From an uncultured Burkholderiales bacterium (GTDB lineage Bacteria; Pseudomonadota; Gammaproteobacteria; Burkholderiales; Casimicrobiaceae): a stretch of 64,000 nucleotides of DNA. The position numbers and the translations under genes are program-made. Positions 37,386-56,100 of the stretch are shown here, one piece after another (the first letter of the stretch is position 1; each line of letters starts with the position of its first letter). The notes beneath the pieces are model-generated. The model saw only the letters and a list, made by a program, of their open reading frames with translations, was not told where the DNA came from and did no database searches. The stretch covers positions 1-64,000 of the forward strand of contig CALDYQ010000009.1 in NCBI GenBank assembly GCA_937944385.1. The letters are read 5' to 3'.

Positions 37386-38126
37386 ATGAACATTCTCAAT
37401 GTCGCCAGCTATCGTTTTGTCCGCCTGACCGACCCCGCCGGCCTCAAGGCCGCGTGGCTCGAGCGCGGTCGGGCTCTCGGGGTCAAAGGGACGATCCTCC
37501 TGGCCGAGGAAGGGATCAACCTTTTCCTCGCGGGGGCCGAAACTGCGGTGCGCACGCTGATTGCGATCATCGAAGACACGCCCGGTCTCGACGGCCTGGA
37601 TCTGAAGGAGAGCTGGAGCGAGACGCCCCCGTTCCGCCGGTTCAAGATCAAGGTCAAGCGCGAGATCGTGACCTTCCGCCAGCCGGGCATCGACCCCGTG
37701 GCCAACCCCGCGCCGACAATGTCGCCCGAGGAATTGCGGGCGCGTCTGGACCAGGGCGAGCCGATCGTGCTGCTCGACACGCGCAACGGCGTCGAGGTCG
37801 CGCGCGGCACCTTCCGTGGCGCCCTCCACTGGGGCAACCACAATTTCACCGAGTTCGGCCAGATCGCGCGCGAGCGCATCGATGAGCTGGCCGGCAAGAC
37901 GGTCGTCAGCTTCTGCACTGGAGGCATTCGCTGCGAAAAGGCCGCCCCCTACCTGCGTTCCCTCGGCGCGAAGGACGTCCATCAGCTTGAAGGCGGCATC
38001 CTGCGCTATTTCGAGCGCGTTGGTCGCGACCATTTCGATGGCGACTGCTTCGTCTTTGACGAGCGCGCCGCGCTAGACCCGTCGCTGCGTCCGGCAGACC
38101 CTCACGCGGTCAGTGCTTCCACTTGA
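37386..38126 (+). CDS. trhO: Rhodanese-domain tRNA uridine hydroxylase (YceA/TrhO)
   Basis: MNILNVASYRFVRLTD...KGTILLAEEGINLFLAG...VVSFCTGGIRCEKAAPYLRSLG. Confidence 0.93.
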   Translation: MNILNVASYRFVRLTDPAGLKAAWLERGRALGVKGTILLAEEGINLFLAGAETAVRTLIAIIEDTPGLDGLDLKESWSETPPFRRFKIKVKREIVTFRQPGIDPVANPAPTMSPEELRARLDQGEPIVLLDTRNGVEVARGTFRGALHWGNHNFTEFGQIARERIDELAGKTVVSFCTGGIRCEKAAPYLRSLGAKDVHQLEGGILRYFERVGRDHFDGDCFVFDERAALDPSLRPADPHAVSAST

Positions 38127-40164
38127 CCACGGAGAGCAGGTTGTTGAAGTCGTCCGTCCAGAGCGGCGCACCGGGCACCCGCGAGAGCGGACGGCCCCCC
38201 TCGATGCGGGCGAGCACCTCGGGTCTGCGCGCGAGCAGCACCCAGGTAGATGTGGTGTGCAGCGTGTTCTCCGGCTGACTCGGGTCTTCCACGACGACAC
38301 CGACCAAGCCCTCGAGGTGGGCAATCTCGGCGAGCACCGGCGGCAGATCGAGAAATCGGTTCGATACATGGTAGGCGAGCACCCCGTCACTTGCGACTTG
38401 AGTCATGAACGAGCGCACCGCCTCGTAGGTGATCAGGTGCATCGGGATCGAATCGCCAGAGAACGCGTCCACCGCGAGCACGTTGAAGGCATTCGCAGCC
38501 TCCCGCTCGAGTGAGAGCCGGGCGTCCCCGAGGATGACCGAGACGGTTGCATTGCGCGCCTCGGCATCCGCGAGGTACGTGAAGCGAAGCCGGGCCAGGC
38601 GCTCGACCTCAGGATTGATCTCGTAGATGCGGCAGATGTCGCCTCGCCGGCAGTAAGCCGCAACCGTGCCCACCCCGAGCCCGATCATGCCGATGCGCTG
38701 GGTGGGCACGCTGAGCGGCGCGCGCAGCCGCTGAACATTCACCGCACGGCCGAAGCCCGATGTGGGCGTGTAGTAGGTCGTCGGCTCGGCACGCCACTTC
38801 TCGTGGGGATACTGCTCGCCGTGCAGGATGGCCCCATGCACGAGACGGACCAGGCGGCTCTCGGTGCCCTCTTCACCGTACGCCTTCACCTTGAGCACGC
38901 CGTAGAAGTTGCGCGCCACGTCGAGGGCGTTTTCGTGCTCGTTCTTCAGGTACCAGGCACCGGTGCCGAACGCCCCGAGCGCGAGCGCGACCGCCAACCA
39001 TCGCAGCAGCGGTTGCACCGCCGTGACGACCGGGATGAACAGCAAGGCCGCGAGCCAGAGCGCCAGCGGCACTTCGAGGAACGTCGGAGTCAGGAGCGGC
39101 GCACCGACGCTGACCACGAGCGCCCCCAAGGCACCGCCCAGCGCCACGAAGAGGTAGAACTGCGTCAGGTGAGCCGGGTCGGGTTTCGCCTCGACCAACT
39201 CGCCGTGCATGACCATGCAGACGACGAACAGCCCGACACAGAACACGCTCGTCTGCACGATGAGGTCGAACTGAAAGGTCTTGTCGACCAGCAGGTAGCA
39301 CATCCCGATGACCACGACGAAGAACGGCCCGGCATAGGTCGAGCGCTTGTACCAGCCCGTGCCGTCGAAGGTCAGGATGAAGGTGAGCAGGTAGAGCGTA
39401 AGCGGCAGAACCCACAGTAGCGGCACGCTGGCCACGTTCTGGGTGATGTGGTTGGTCACCGCCAGAAGCAGCATCGAGCCGACCGCGGAGAGCGCAATCC
39501 AGTGAAGCCGCGCAGCGATGCTCGGCGGCGCACCGGTCGCCTGTCGGGCATCCTGGGCAACCGCGGATACGACCTGCCCCGTGTCAGCCGCGCGCGCCAC
39601 CCGCCAGGCGAGTGTGGCCACCAGCACGACGAAGAGCGCAAACAGCACCGACCAGCCCCACGCCTGATGCCGTGTACCGGTGAAGGGCTCGATCAGCGCC
39701 GGATAGGAGACGAGCGCTGCAAGTGAAGCGGCGTTTGAGAGCGCAAACAGACGGTAGGGGTCGCGCTTGGGCTCGAGCCGCGCAAACCAAGCCTGGATCA
39801 GCGGACTGGTCGTGGAGAGCACGAAGTACGGCAACCCGATCGTGACCAAGAGCAGGATCAGGATGCGGGAGATCGGCTCTTCGGTCCCGTCGGGCTTCAG
39901 CCCCAGCGGGGCGAGGATCGGCAAGGTGAGGAGCGCCGCCGCGGCGAGCGCGATGTGCAGTCGTGGTAAGCGGCGCGAGCCGAGCCAGCGAGGCGCAGCA
40001 TCGGCGTAGGCGTAACCCGCGAGCAGCGCCGCTTGGAAGAAGAGCATGCAGGTCGTCCACACGGCAGACGATCCGCCGAACCAAGGAAGGATCTGCTTGG
40101 CGATCAGCGGCTGAACGAGAAAGAGCAGGAAGGCCGAGAGTGCGACCGTGGCGAAGAAGTGCAT
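38110..40164 (-). CDS. Membrane-fused spermidine-synthase-like (PABS domain) protein
   Basis: N-terminal multi-TM region (MHFFATVALSAFLLFLVQPLIAKQILPWFGGS) and C-terminal IGMIGLGVGTVAAYCRRGDICRIYEINPEVERLAR...VDAFSGDSIPMHLITYEAVR. Confidence 0.88.
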   Translation of the reverse strand: MHFFATVALSAFLLFLVQPLIAKQILPWFGGSSAVWTTCMLFFQAALLAGYAYADAAPRWLGSRRLPRLHIALAAAALLTLPILAPLGLKPDGTEEPISRILILLLVTIGLPYFVLSTTSPLIQAWFARLEPKRDPYRLFALSNAASLAALVSYPALIEPFTGTRHQAWGWSVLFALFVVLVATLAWRVARAADTGQVVSAVAQDARQATGAPPSIAARLHWIALSAVGSMLLLAVTNHITQNVASVPLLWVLPLTLYLLTFILTFDGTGWYKRSTYAGPFFVVVIGMCYLLVDKTFQFDLIVQTSVFCVGLFVVCMVMHGELVEAKPDPAHLTQFYLFVALGGALGALVVSVGAPLLTPTFLEVPLALWLAALLFIPVVTAVQPLLRWLAVALALGAFGTGAWYLKNEHENALDVARNFYGVLKVKAYGEEGTESRLVRLVHGAILHGEQYPHEKWRAEPTTYYTPTSGFGRAVNVQRLRAPLSVPTQRIGMIGLGVGTVAAYCRRGDICRIYEINPEVERLARLRFTYLADAEARNATVSVILGDARLSLEREAANAFNVLAVDAFSGDSIPMHLITYEAVRSFMTQVASDGVLAYHVSNRFLDLPPVLAEIAHLEGLVGVVVEDPSQPENTLHTTSTWVLLARRPEVLARIEGGRPLSRVPGAPLWTDDFNNLLSVVKWKH

Positions 40165-40301
40165 GCGGGGCTCACTCCCCGCGATGCCGGGAAGCGATCA
40201 GGCAGACGAGTCGGAGAATGCTAGCCACGTGGCCCGGCCCCAGAAAATCGCGCGCCCCGGTCGAACAAAGTCCGCCGGGGCGTCCGGGCACTGTGCTTGG
40301 A

Positions 40302-41174
40302 TCAGCGCGCGTCGCGCAGCGCCTGAATCCGCGCCTCGATTGGCGGATGGCTGGAGAAGAGCGCCAACATGCCAGCTTTACTGCCGATGCCCATGGTCTT
40401 GACGCTCTGCGGCAGTTCGCCGGGCTCCAAGCCCCCGAGGCGGGCGAGCGCGTTGATCATCGGCTCCTTGCGGCCCATGAGCTCCGCCGCGCCCGCGTCG
40501 GCTCGATATTCCCGCTGTCGGCTGAACCAGGCCACGATGATGGCCGCCAGCACGCCAAGCAGGATATCCATGATGATCGTGGTCGCGTAGTAGCCGATGC
40601 CTGGCCCGTCGTCCTGGTTGCGCAGGATGACCTTGTCGACGAAGTAACCCACGATTCGGGAAATAAAGACGACGAACGTGTTCATCACACCCTGGATGAG
40701 CGTCATGGTGACCATGTCGCCGTTGGCGACATGGGCCACCTCGTGGCCGATCACCGCCTCGACTTCCTCGCGGTTCATGCTCTGCAGCAGCCCGGTCGAG
40801 ACAGCCACCAGGGCCGAGTTCTTGAATGCTCCGGTGGCAAACGCATTGGGCTCGCCTTCGTAGATGGCGACCTCGGGCATGCCAATCTGTGCTTTCTGCG
40901 CGAAACGCTCCACCGTCTGCACGATCCAGCGGTGCGTGGGATCCGGCGAGTCGTTGATGACCTGTGCACCGGTCGACATCTTCGCGATCGGCTTGCTCAT
41001 GAGCAGCGAGATGATGGCCCCGCCAAAGCCCATCACCAGCGCAAAGCCCAGCAATGCCGTCAGGTCGAGCCCGTTGGCGGTCAGAAAGCGGTTCAAGCCG
41101 AGGATGTTGGCGACGATGCCAAGCACCACGACCACCGCCAGGTTGGTCAGGACGAAGAGCAGAATCCGTTTCAT
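40302..41174 (-). CDS. htpX: Zinc metalloprotease HtpX
   Basis: [19 protein letters not shown] (HExxH), [14 protein letters not shown]; start [18 protein letters not shown]. Confidence 0.97.
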   Translation of the reverse strand: MKRILLFVLTNLAVVVVLGIVANILGLNRFLTANGLDLTALLGFALVMGFGGAIISLLMSKPIAKMSTGAQVINDSPDPTHRWIVQTVERFAQKAQIGMPEVAIYEGEPNAFATGAFKNSALVAVSTGLLQSMNREEVEAVIGHEVAHVANGDMVTMTLIQGVMNTFVVFISRIVGYFVDKVILRNQDDGPGIGYYATTIIMDILLGVLAAIIVAWFSRQREYRADAGAAELMGRKEPMINALARLGGLEPGELPQSVKTMGIGSKAGMLALFSSHPPIEARIQALRDAR

Positions 41175-41329
41175 TGAACTAACTCCGGAAGAACGTAGGA
41201 GGGTGCGCCGCCTCCGCCGTGGGGAAGCCGTCAGCGTCGAATAGATGCGAACGATACCCCAGCTTTCAAGCGCCGACCATCGCGAAAGCGAGCATGCAGC
41301 CGAATACACGCATGAATGCCCGTCGCTGT

Positions 41330-41340
41330 GGGATAATCTT
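41330..41340 (+). promoter_or_regulatory. Candidate extended -10 promoter element upstream of rpmE2
   Basis: TGTGGGATAAT (TGn-TATAAT-like, 41328-41337); no convincing -35 seen. Confidence 0.35.
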
Positions 41341-41551
41341 GCGTTGCCCTTTGCCGGGACGTCGCCCATTGCGGCGCGCCGACTCGAGTCAGAGGCCACC
41401 CCGCCCGGTTCACAACCATTTCCTGAACCGTCACACGTATCCACGTTCCGGGAGCGGCCGTCCGCCGCCCGCCCGAAGCCTGAGCGAGCCCGGTGCACGG
41501 GATGATGATTCTGGCGCGTGGGCGCCGTGTGACACTGTCCGAAAGACCGAC

Positions 41552-41800
41552 ATGAAAGAAGGCATTCACCCCAACTACCGCGAGGTCGTGTTTCACGACA
41601 CCGCCGCGAACGTCAAGTGGATCACCCGCTCGACCGTGGCGACCAACCGCAAGATCACCATGGAAGACGGCAAGGAGTATCCGCTCGTCGTACTCGAAAT
41701 CTCGAGCGCCTCGCACCCGTTCTACACCGGCAAGCAGCAGCGCATCGTCGACACCGGAGGTCGCGTCGAGCGCTTCCGCCAGAAGTACGCCAAGAAGTAA
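41552..41800 (+). CDS. rpmE2: 50S ribosomal protein L31 type B
   Basis: [79 protein letters not shown]; lacks the zinc-binding Cys residues. Confidence 0.97.
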   Translation: MKEGIHPNYREVVFHDTAANVKWITRSTVATNRKITMEDGKEYPLVVLEISSASHPFYTGKQQRIVDTGGRVERFRQKYAKK

Positions 41801-41862
41801 ATCGACGGACGAACGAGAGGCACCCCGAGCGGTCATCGTCCGCGTCCATCTCTCGCTGGAGC

Positions 41863-41889
41863 AAGGGCAGCCTCTCGCTGCCCTTTTTT
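41863..41889 (+). terminator. Intrinsic terminator downstream of rpmE2
   Basis: AAGGGCAGC-CTCTC-GCTGCCCTT followed by T run. Confidence 0.9.
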
Positions 41890-41925
41890 CGTTTGTGCTT
41901 CCGTCTGCGGCCACAACCAGGCATC

Positions 41926-45778
<3,853 letters not shown>

Positions 45779-45812
45779 CTTCCGGCGAGATCACCCCACC
45801 CTTGGCTGGACG

Positions 45813-47246
45813 ATGCTCCTTCGTGCTGCCAACGTGCCTGCCCTGCGACGATTCGCGCTCTCCTGGCTGAGCCTTCTCCTTCCCCTCGTGGGCTGGGCTT
45901 CCACCTTCGCCCAGGGCGCGCTGCCCGGGCTACAGCCGCCTTCCGCGGCTGGCGTGTCCACCATGGCCGCCCCCCTGCCCTCGCTCGCGCCCGTCGTGGC
46001 GCAGACCGCAGCTGGCGTGGTCAACATCTCGACGCTCACACGCTCGGCGGAAGCGGACAACCCGATGTTCGCCGATCCGTTCTTCCGCCGCTTCTTCGGC
46101 GTGCCCGACCGCCCGCGCACGCCGCAGGCCTCGGGGTCGGGCGTCATCGTCGACGCCGCGCGCGGCTACGTGCTGACCAACCACCATGTCATCAAGGGTG
46201 CGACCCAGATCGTGGTCACGCTGCGCGACCGCCGCGAATTCACTGCCCGACTGGTGGGCTCGGATCCCGCCACGGACATCGCACTCTTGCAGATCCCGGC
46301 CGAGCGGCTGACTGCCGTGCGCGTGGGGGACTCCGACGCGCTTCAGGTGGGCGACTATGTGCTCGCGATCGGCAACCCATTCGGCGTCGGGCAGACCGTC
46401 ACTTCGGGCATCGTCTCGGCGCTCGGTCGCGCGGGGCTCAATGTCGAAGGCTATGAGGACTTCATCCAGACCGACGCCTCGATCAACCCGGGCAACTCGG
46501 GCGGCGCCCTCATCAACCTCCGCGGCGAACTCGTGGGCATCAACACTGCAATCATCGGTCCGGCGGGCGGTAACGTTGGCATCGGCTTCGCGGTTCCATC
46601 CAACATGGCCATGCGGGTCACCGAGCAGCTCGCCCGCTTCGGCGAGGTACGCCGCGGTGGCATCGGCATCGCGGCCGTGAGCGAAGTGACCCAGGAAATC
46701 GCCCGCGAGCAGCGCCTGCCGGCCATCGAGGGGGCCGTGATCGCTGCCGTCATCTCGGGTTCGCCGGCCGAGCGCGCCGGTATCCGCCGCGGCGACGTCG
46801 TGGTCGCCGTCAATGGCCGTCGGGTGCGCACGGGCTACGATCTGCGCAATCAGCAGGCGCTGACTCCGATCGGTCAACCTCTCGAACTCGTGCTCGTGCA
46901 CGAGGGGCGACAGCGCACGGTACGCGTTACCGTGGAGACGCCCGCCCGCGCACAAGGCCTGCGTCCGGAACGCGTGGCCGAGATTCCGGGCGTCGAGGTG
47001 GCCGCCTTTCCGCGCGAGCTCAACCGTCGCGGACTCTACGTGACCGGCGTCGAGCGCGACAGCGAAGGCTGGCAGATCGGTCTGCGCGAGAACGACGTTC
47101 TGCTGGGCATCAATGGCAGCTATGTGAACAGCCCTGCCGAGGTGCGGCGCGCCATTCGGGAATCGAGCCGGTTCGTGGTCTTCAACATCGTGCGCGGCGA
47201 CAGCCGCATCGACCTGCGGGCGAGAAAGACGCAGGGCGCGACCTGA
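45813..47246 (+). CDS. Do/HtrA-family periplasmic serine protease (S1C, PDZ domains)
   Basis: VLTNHHVIKGA, ATDIALLQI, FIQTDASINPGNSGGALINLRGELVGINTAI; two PDZ-like C-terminal regions. Confidence 0.95.
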   Translation: MLLRAANVPALRRFALSWLSLLLPLVGWASTFAQGALPGLQPPSAAGVSTMAAPLPSLAPVVAQTAAGVVNISTLTRSAEADNPMFADPFFRRFFGVPDRPRTPQASGSGVIVDAARGYVLTNHHVIKGATQIVVTLRDRREFTARLVGSDPATDIALLQIPAERLTAVRVGDSDALQVGDYVLAIGNPFGVGQTVTSGIVSALGRAGLNVEGYEDFIQTDASINPGNSGGALINLRGELVGINTAIIGPAGGNVGIGFAVPSNMAMRVTEQLARFGEVRRGGIGIAAVSEVTQEIAREQRLPAIEGAVIAAVISGSPAERAGIRRGDVVVAVNGRRVRTGYDLRNQQALTPIGQPLELVLVHEGRQRTVRVTVETPARAQGLRPERVAEIPGVEVAAFPRELNRRGLYVTGVERDSEGWQIGLRENDVLLGINGSYVNSPAEVRRAIRESSRFVVFNIVRGDSRIDLRARKTQGAT

Positions 47247-47271
47247 TCAGCCGCGTGCTGGCAGGCCGCGC

Positions 47272-47673
47272 TCAGGTGTGCATGACCCAGCCGTGCCCGC
47301 ACTTCCGGCACCGGACATGCACCGCGACCGCGCTGTGGCCAGTCAGCTCGAGTTGACCGTAGGTCTGGCAGCGGGCGCAGCGGGCCTGATTGGCTATCGA
47401 TTCCGCAGCGCTCAGGGCCAGCAGATACCCCTGGACGGCAAAAAAGACGACCGCGGCGCAGATGCAGACGAACGCCGTGTAGATGAGCTTGCCCATGAGG
47501 CTCGCCTCGGAGAAGAGTTCGATCGAGCCGAGCAATCCAGCCAGCGCGACGATCGCGAGCGCGAGGTAGACGTGGGAGAAGATCAGCTCACGCTCGTACC
47601 ACCGCCGAAAGCCAAAGCGGCGGATGCCCTCCGCAAGCGGTGGATTGAGGCGGAGCGCGGCGAGAACATCCAT
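47272..47673 (-). CDS. Small membrane protein with C-terminal zinc-ribbon-like motif
   Basis: Two TM segments (FSHVYLALAIVALAGLLGSIELF; LIYTAFVCICAAVVFFAVQGYLLAL) then CARCQTYGQ...VRCRKCGHGW. Confidence 0.7.
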   Translation of the reverse strand: MDVLAALRLNPPLAEGIRRFGFRRWYERELIFSHVYLALAIVALAGLLGSIELFSEASLMGKLIYTAFVCICAAVVFFAVQGYLLALSAAESIANQARCARCQTYGQLELTGHSAVAVHVRCRKCGHGWVMHT

Positions 47674-47745
47674 CCGTCGTCCGGGCTGTGTGACCCAATT
47701 CGCCCTTCTCGAGCCAGGGCAGCGTGAGGTGCTGCCCCGGGGCAA

Positions 47746-48156
47746 TCAATACTCCAGCTTGCGCGGAAGCGTCTTGGCCTCTTCGACCCAGCGCGCAACC
47801 TCGGACTCGGTTGGCAGTCGCCGCACGAGCTTCTTCGACTCATTGGCGGCGGCCATGGCCTGGGTCAGGTTCGCGGGGTTGCGACGGGCAAGCTCAGGCA
47901 CCGTGTCCACACCGGCGGCTTCGAGCAGTTCGCTGTACTCCGAGCCGATGCCCTTGACGCGGTACAGGTCGACCATGTTGGCGAACTTGAGCACCTGCGC
48001 TTCGGACAGGCCGGTCTTCTCGGCCAGTTCCTTGCGCTGCTTCGGCGTGCAGGTGGCCTCGAGGAGGCTGTCGGTGTCCTTGACGCCGCACGCCCGCATT
48101 TTCTCGCCGATCACCGGGCCGATGCCTTCGACGTCCTCGATCTTGTAGTTCGCCAT
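47746..48156 (-). CDS. DUF4332-like helix-hairpin-helix protein
   Basis: MANYKIEDVEGIGPVIGEKMRACGVKDTDSLLEATCTPKQRKELAEKTGLSEAQVLKFANMVDLYRVKGIGSEYSELLEAAGVDTVPELARRNP: two HhH-like repeats. Confidence 0.85.
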   Translation of the reverse strand: MANYKIEDVEGIGPVIGEKMRACGVKDTDSLLEATCTPKQRKELAEKTGLSEAQVLKFANMVDLYRVKGIGSEYSELLEAAGVDTVPELARRNPANLTQAMAAANESKKLVRRLPTESEVARWVEEAKTLPRKLEY

Positions 48157-48314
48157 GCGCTGTTTCTCCTGTTGCGTTGACACTCGCGTTGGTACTGGGT
48201 TTAGGGTTCACTCCCTCAGCGAATGCTAAGGGCAACACGCGCGTTTCGTCACCACCGGTTTTCTCCAGAATAGTCCCATGATCGACAACGCTTCACCATC
48301 CCGCCAGCCTCATC

Positions 48315-49277
48315 ATGAACTACCGACGCCTCGGCCGCTCCGGCCTCAAAGTCTCCGAACTCTCCCTTGGCTCCTGGGTCACCTACGGCAACCAGGTGGA
48401 CACGCAATCCGCCGTGGAGTGCATGGCCGCCGCCTGGGATGCGGGGGTCAATTTCTTCGACAACGCCGAGGTCTACGCGCGCGGCCAGTCGGAGGTCATC
48501 ATGGGCGAGGCACTCAAGCGTCTGGGCTGGCGTCGCGCCCAGGTGATCGTCTCGACCAAGTTCTTCTGGGGCATCAACGATGGCCCGAACGAAAAGAACA
48601 CGCTCAACCGCAAGTACCTCATGCAGGCGATCGATGGCTCGCTCCGGCGTCTGCAGCTCGATCATCTCGATCTCGTGTTCTGCCATAGGCCGGACCCGCA
48701 CACACCGCTCGAGGAGACGGTCTATGCGATGCATGACATGATCGTCTCGGGCAAGGCGCTCTACTGGGGCACGAGCGAGTGGAGCGCCGAGGAGATCCGC
48801 GGGGCGTGGGAGATTGCCGAGCGGCACCACCTGCACAAGCCCGTCATGGAGCAGCCGCAGTACAACCTCTTCGCACGCGATCGCGTCGAGCGGGAGTACG
48901 CCCGGCTCTACACGGATCTCGGCCTGGGCACCACTGTGTGGAGCCCGCTCGCCTCGGGACTGCTGACTGGCAAATACCGCGACGGCGTGCCGGCCGATTC
49001 GCGGGCCGCGCTCAAGGGCTACGAGTGGATTGCCGAGCGGGTGACCGATCCGGCCAAGACCGCGGCGGTCGAGCGCCTGCGGCCGATCGCGGACGAACTC
49101 GGCTGCACGCTTGCGCAACTTGCTCTCGCCTGGTGCCTCAAGAACCCGAACGTCTCCACGGTCATCACCGGCGCATCCCGCCCGGCGCAGGTGCTCGAAA
49201 ACATGAAGGCGCTGGAGGTGGTGCCCAAGCTCACTGATGAGGTGATGGCGCGCATCGACCTCGCCACCGGGCGCTGA
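48315..49277 (+). CDS. Aldo/keto reductase (potassium-channel beta-subunit-like)
   Basis: [29 protein letters not shown]...[27 protein letters not shown]...[22 protein letters not shown]. Confidence 0.94.
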   Translation: MNYRRLGRSGLKVSELSLGSWVTYGNQVDTQSAVECMAAAWDAGVNFFDNAEVYARGQSEVIMGEALKRLGWRRAQVIVSTKFFWGINDGPNEKNTLNRKYLMQAIDGSLRRLQLDHLDLVFCHRPDPHTPLEETVYAMHDMIVSGKALYWGTSEWSAEEIRGAWEIAERHHLHKPVMEQPQYNLFARDRVEREYARLYTDLGLGTTVWSPLASGLLTGKYRDGVPADSRAALKGYEWIAERVTDPAKTAAVERLRPIADELGCTLAQLALAWCLKNPNVSTVITGASRPAQVLENMKALEVVPKLTDEVMARIDLATGR

Positions 49278-49502
49278 ATCCGGGGCGCATCGCGCCACGG
49301 CAGAACGGTCGGTTTTCGATCAGCTTTTTGCTGAACGCCTGATGCGATCGGTCGTTCAAAAAAGAAAAGCAGAAAGTCGACTTTCCGCGAAATCTTCCGC
49401 AACGCCCCATCCAATCTAGGCTGAACGCAAAAGCCCTACCGTTCCACCTGTCAGCCTCGAGCGCCGCAAGAGCACGGACGGCTCAGACGTGCGAAGGTCG
49501 TG

Positions 49503-53112
<3,610 letters not shown>

Positions 53113-53116
53113 CGTC

Positions 53117-56100
53117 TCAGGCAGCCTCGGCCATTCGGATCGCCTGCGCCACGTCGACGCCCACGATTCGCGACACCCCCGGTTCATTCATCGTAACACC
53201 GATCAACTGCTCGGCCATCTCCATGGCGATCTTGTTGTGGGAGATGAACAGGAACTGCGTCTGCGTGGCCATCTCGCGCACGAGCTTGCAGAAGCGCTCG
53301 GTGTTCGGGTCGTCGAGCGGCGCATCCACCTCGTCGAGCAGGCAGAACGGCGCCGGATTCAGGTGGAAGAGCGCAAACACGAGCGCCGTTGCCGTGAGCG
53401 CCTTCTCGCCGCCCGACAGAAGGTGGATCGAGGCATTGCGCTTGCCGGGCGGTTGCGCGACGACCTGGATGCCGGCATCGAGAATCTCGTCGCCCGTCAG
53501 CACGAGCTTGGCCTGCCCGCCACCAAACAGTGTCGGGAACAGCCGCCCGAAGTGCGCGTTGACCTGGTCGTAGGTCTCGGAAAGCTGGGCGCGAGTCTCA
53601 CGGTCGATTCGGCGGATCGCATCCTCGAGCGTGGCGATCGCTTCGGCCAGATCCGCTGCCTGAGCATCGAGGTAGAGCTTGCGCTCGCGGGATTGTTCGA
53701 GTTCGTCGAGGGCTGCCAGGTTGACTGCGCCTAGAGCGGCGATGTCGCGCTCGATGCGAGTCAAGCTGCCCTGAAGGGCGGAGGCACGGGGTGCCTCGGC
53801 CAATTGCGCGGCGAGACTTTCTGGCGCCACCTTGAGATGCGCGAGCTGCTCGTCCATCTGCGCGATCGTGCCCTCGGCCGTGGATTGCCGCACGCGCGCA
53901 TCCTCGATGCGCTTCCTGATCGGCTCGAACTCGCGCTCGATCCCGAGCCGTCGCTCCTCGGTCGCCACGAGCTGCGCGTTGGCCTGTTCCACCGCCTCGC
54001 GCGCCGAACGGAGCGCCGCTTCACGTTCGCCGCGCGTGGACAGAAGCTGCTGCAGCGCCGACTCGATGGGGGAGAGCAGGATGCTCGCACTCTCGGCGGC
54101 CAGGCGCTCACGCTCAGCAGCTGCATGCGCGCGCTCGCGCTGGTTCTGCGCCTGCCGACGGGTGAGCTCGGCGACGCGATCGCGCGCCACCTTCTCGGCG
54201 TACATCGCATCCCGAAGAGCGTTCTCGGCGGCTCGCAGCGTTTCGCGCGCCTTGACCAGCGCCACGTCTGCCTCGTTGCGGACGCCGCGCCCGGCCTCCC
54301 GCTCGGCGAGCGCCTCGGCACGCCGCGCCTCATCCTCCCCGAGACTGGCGACCAGCTGTTCGATCTGCGCACGCTCGGCCTGCGCCTGTTCATCCAGTTC
54401 GGCCAACTCCGCAGCGATCTGCCGCGTACGCTCATCCGCCTTGCTTCGGGCCTGCTCGATCTGCATGCGCTCGACCTCGAGCGCATGCACCCGCCGTTGA
54501 ACCGAGACGATCGCACCGCGACGCTGGGTCGCCAGCGTGCGCAGGTCCTGGTAGCGCTTCTCAGCCGCGGCGAGCGCATCGGCCGCAGCGCGGGCTTGCA
54601 CCTCCACCCGCGCCAGGTCCGCGGCCAACGACTCGATCTCGCGCTGGCGCGTGGTCGCGCCATGCACCGCCGCATCCGGCGCAAACCACGTGATGCTGTG
54701 CCGACCGATGATGTGCCCCTCGGGCGTGACAAAACACTCCCCCTGAGCGAGACGCATGCGTCCATCGAGGGCCGCGGCCACGTCCGGTGCGGTCCGCACG
54801 CCGTGAAGCCACTCGGCGAGGACGGCGCGTGCCGCGGGGTCGTCCGTCGCCACACGCGCCATGAGCGCATCATCGGCAGGGGTCAGCGACAGCGCGGTGT
54901 CTGCGTCTGCGGCAAAGACCGTCATGCGCGCCGGCGGAACGATCAGGGCGCCTAAGCGGGAGCCCGTCTCCACCGGCAGCGCGTTGAGTCGCTCGCGCAG
55001 CACCGCCTCGAGCGCATCATCCCACCCCGAAGCCACGCGGAGCGCCCGCCAAAGCGGCATCGCGCGGAGGCCTTGTCCGGCGACCCACTTGGCCAGCCCC
55101 GCGTCGTCTTCGCGCTCGAGGGCCTGCTGGAGCTTGACGAGCGCGTCATGGCGGGCGCGGAGTCGCGCGAGCTCTCCCGCGACGCGCTCCTGGTCGAGCC
55201 GGAGCGAAACGCGCGCCCGGTCAGCCTCGAGGGCAGCGGTCTCGGCGTCCTGCGCCGTCTGCTCCGCCGCCTCGAGTTCGGCCTGCTCGGCCTCGATCTG
55301 CTCGACGATGGCGGTGAGCTCGGCGTCATCGGGCGCAGTGAGCCGGGCGCGCTCGTCTTCGAGCCGCGTGCGTCGCTGCGCGAGTTGGGCAAGCATGCGC
55401 TCCGCGTTGTTACGGCGCACTTGCCCCACCTGGAGCGCGCTGTCGATCTCAGCCAGCCGCTGTTGCGTGGCGGCAAGCGCAGTGGCCGCATCCCGGAGCG
55501 CCTGCTCTGCAGCCGGCAGCGCCGCCTGGGCGGATTCGACCAACGCCTTCTGATCGACATGACGCGCTTCGGCGACCGCGACCGCATCATGCGCCTCAGC
55601 GAGGGATTCCTCGATCTGGGAGGCTTCCTCGTCGAGGGTGAGCAGTCGATGCGTCGCCTGCTCGATCTCGCGCGCCACGCGGGCGCTGCGCTCGCGCTCG
55701 AAGGCGAGCTGCTGCTCGATGCGCGTGACCTCGGCATTGACCTCGTAGAACGCGCCCTGCGCCGCATGCTGCGCGTCATTGGCCGTGAAGACCGACTGCC
55801 GGAGCGTTTCGACCTCGGTCGCAAGCGCCGCGAGCTCGGCCTCCTTGCCAAAGAGCGACGTCTCCGCCTCGGCCAGGATCCTCACAGCCGCGTCGCGGGT
55901 CCGGATGGCTTCCTCGCGACGCTGGGCATAGAGCAGCGCCAGGGTTTCGGTGCGCGCCTGATCGAGCTCGCGCCAGCGCGCGGCCACCTTGGCCTGCCCT
56001 TCAAGACGCTCGAGTTGCGTGGCGAGCTCGGACTGGATGTCCTGCACGCGGGCAAGGTTCTCGCGCGTGTCCGCGAGGCGTCCCTCGGTTTCGCGCCGAC

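Noticed and set aside
41340-41551. Possible cobalamin-type riboswitch before rpmE2
   Set aside because: I could not find the conserved B12-box or core elements on either strand.
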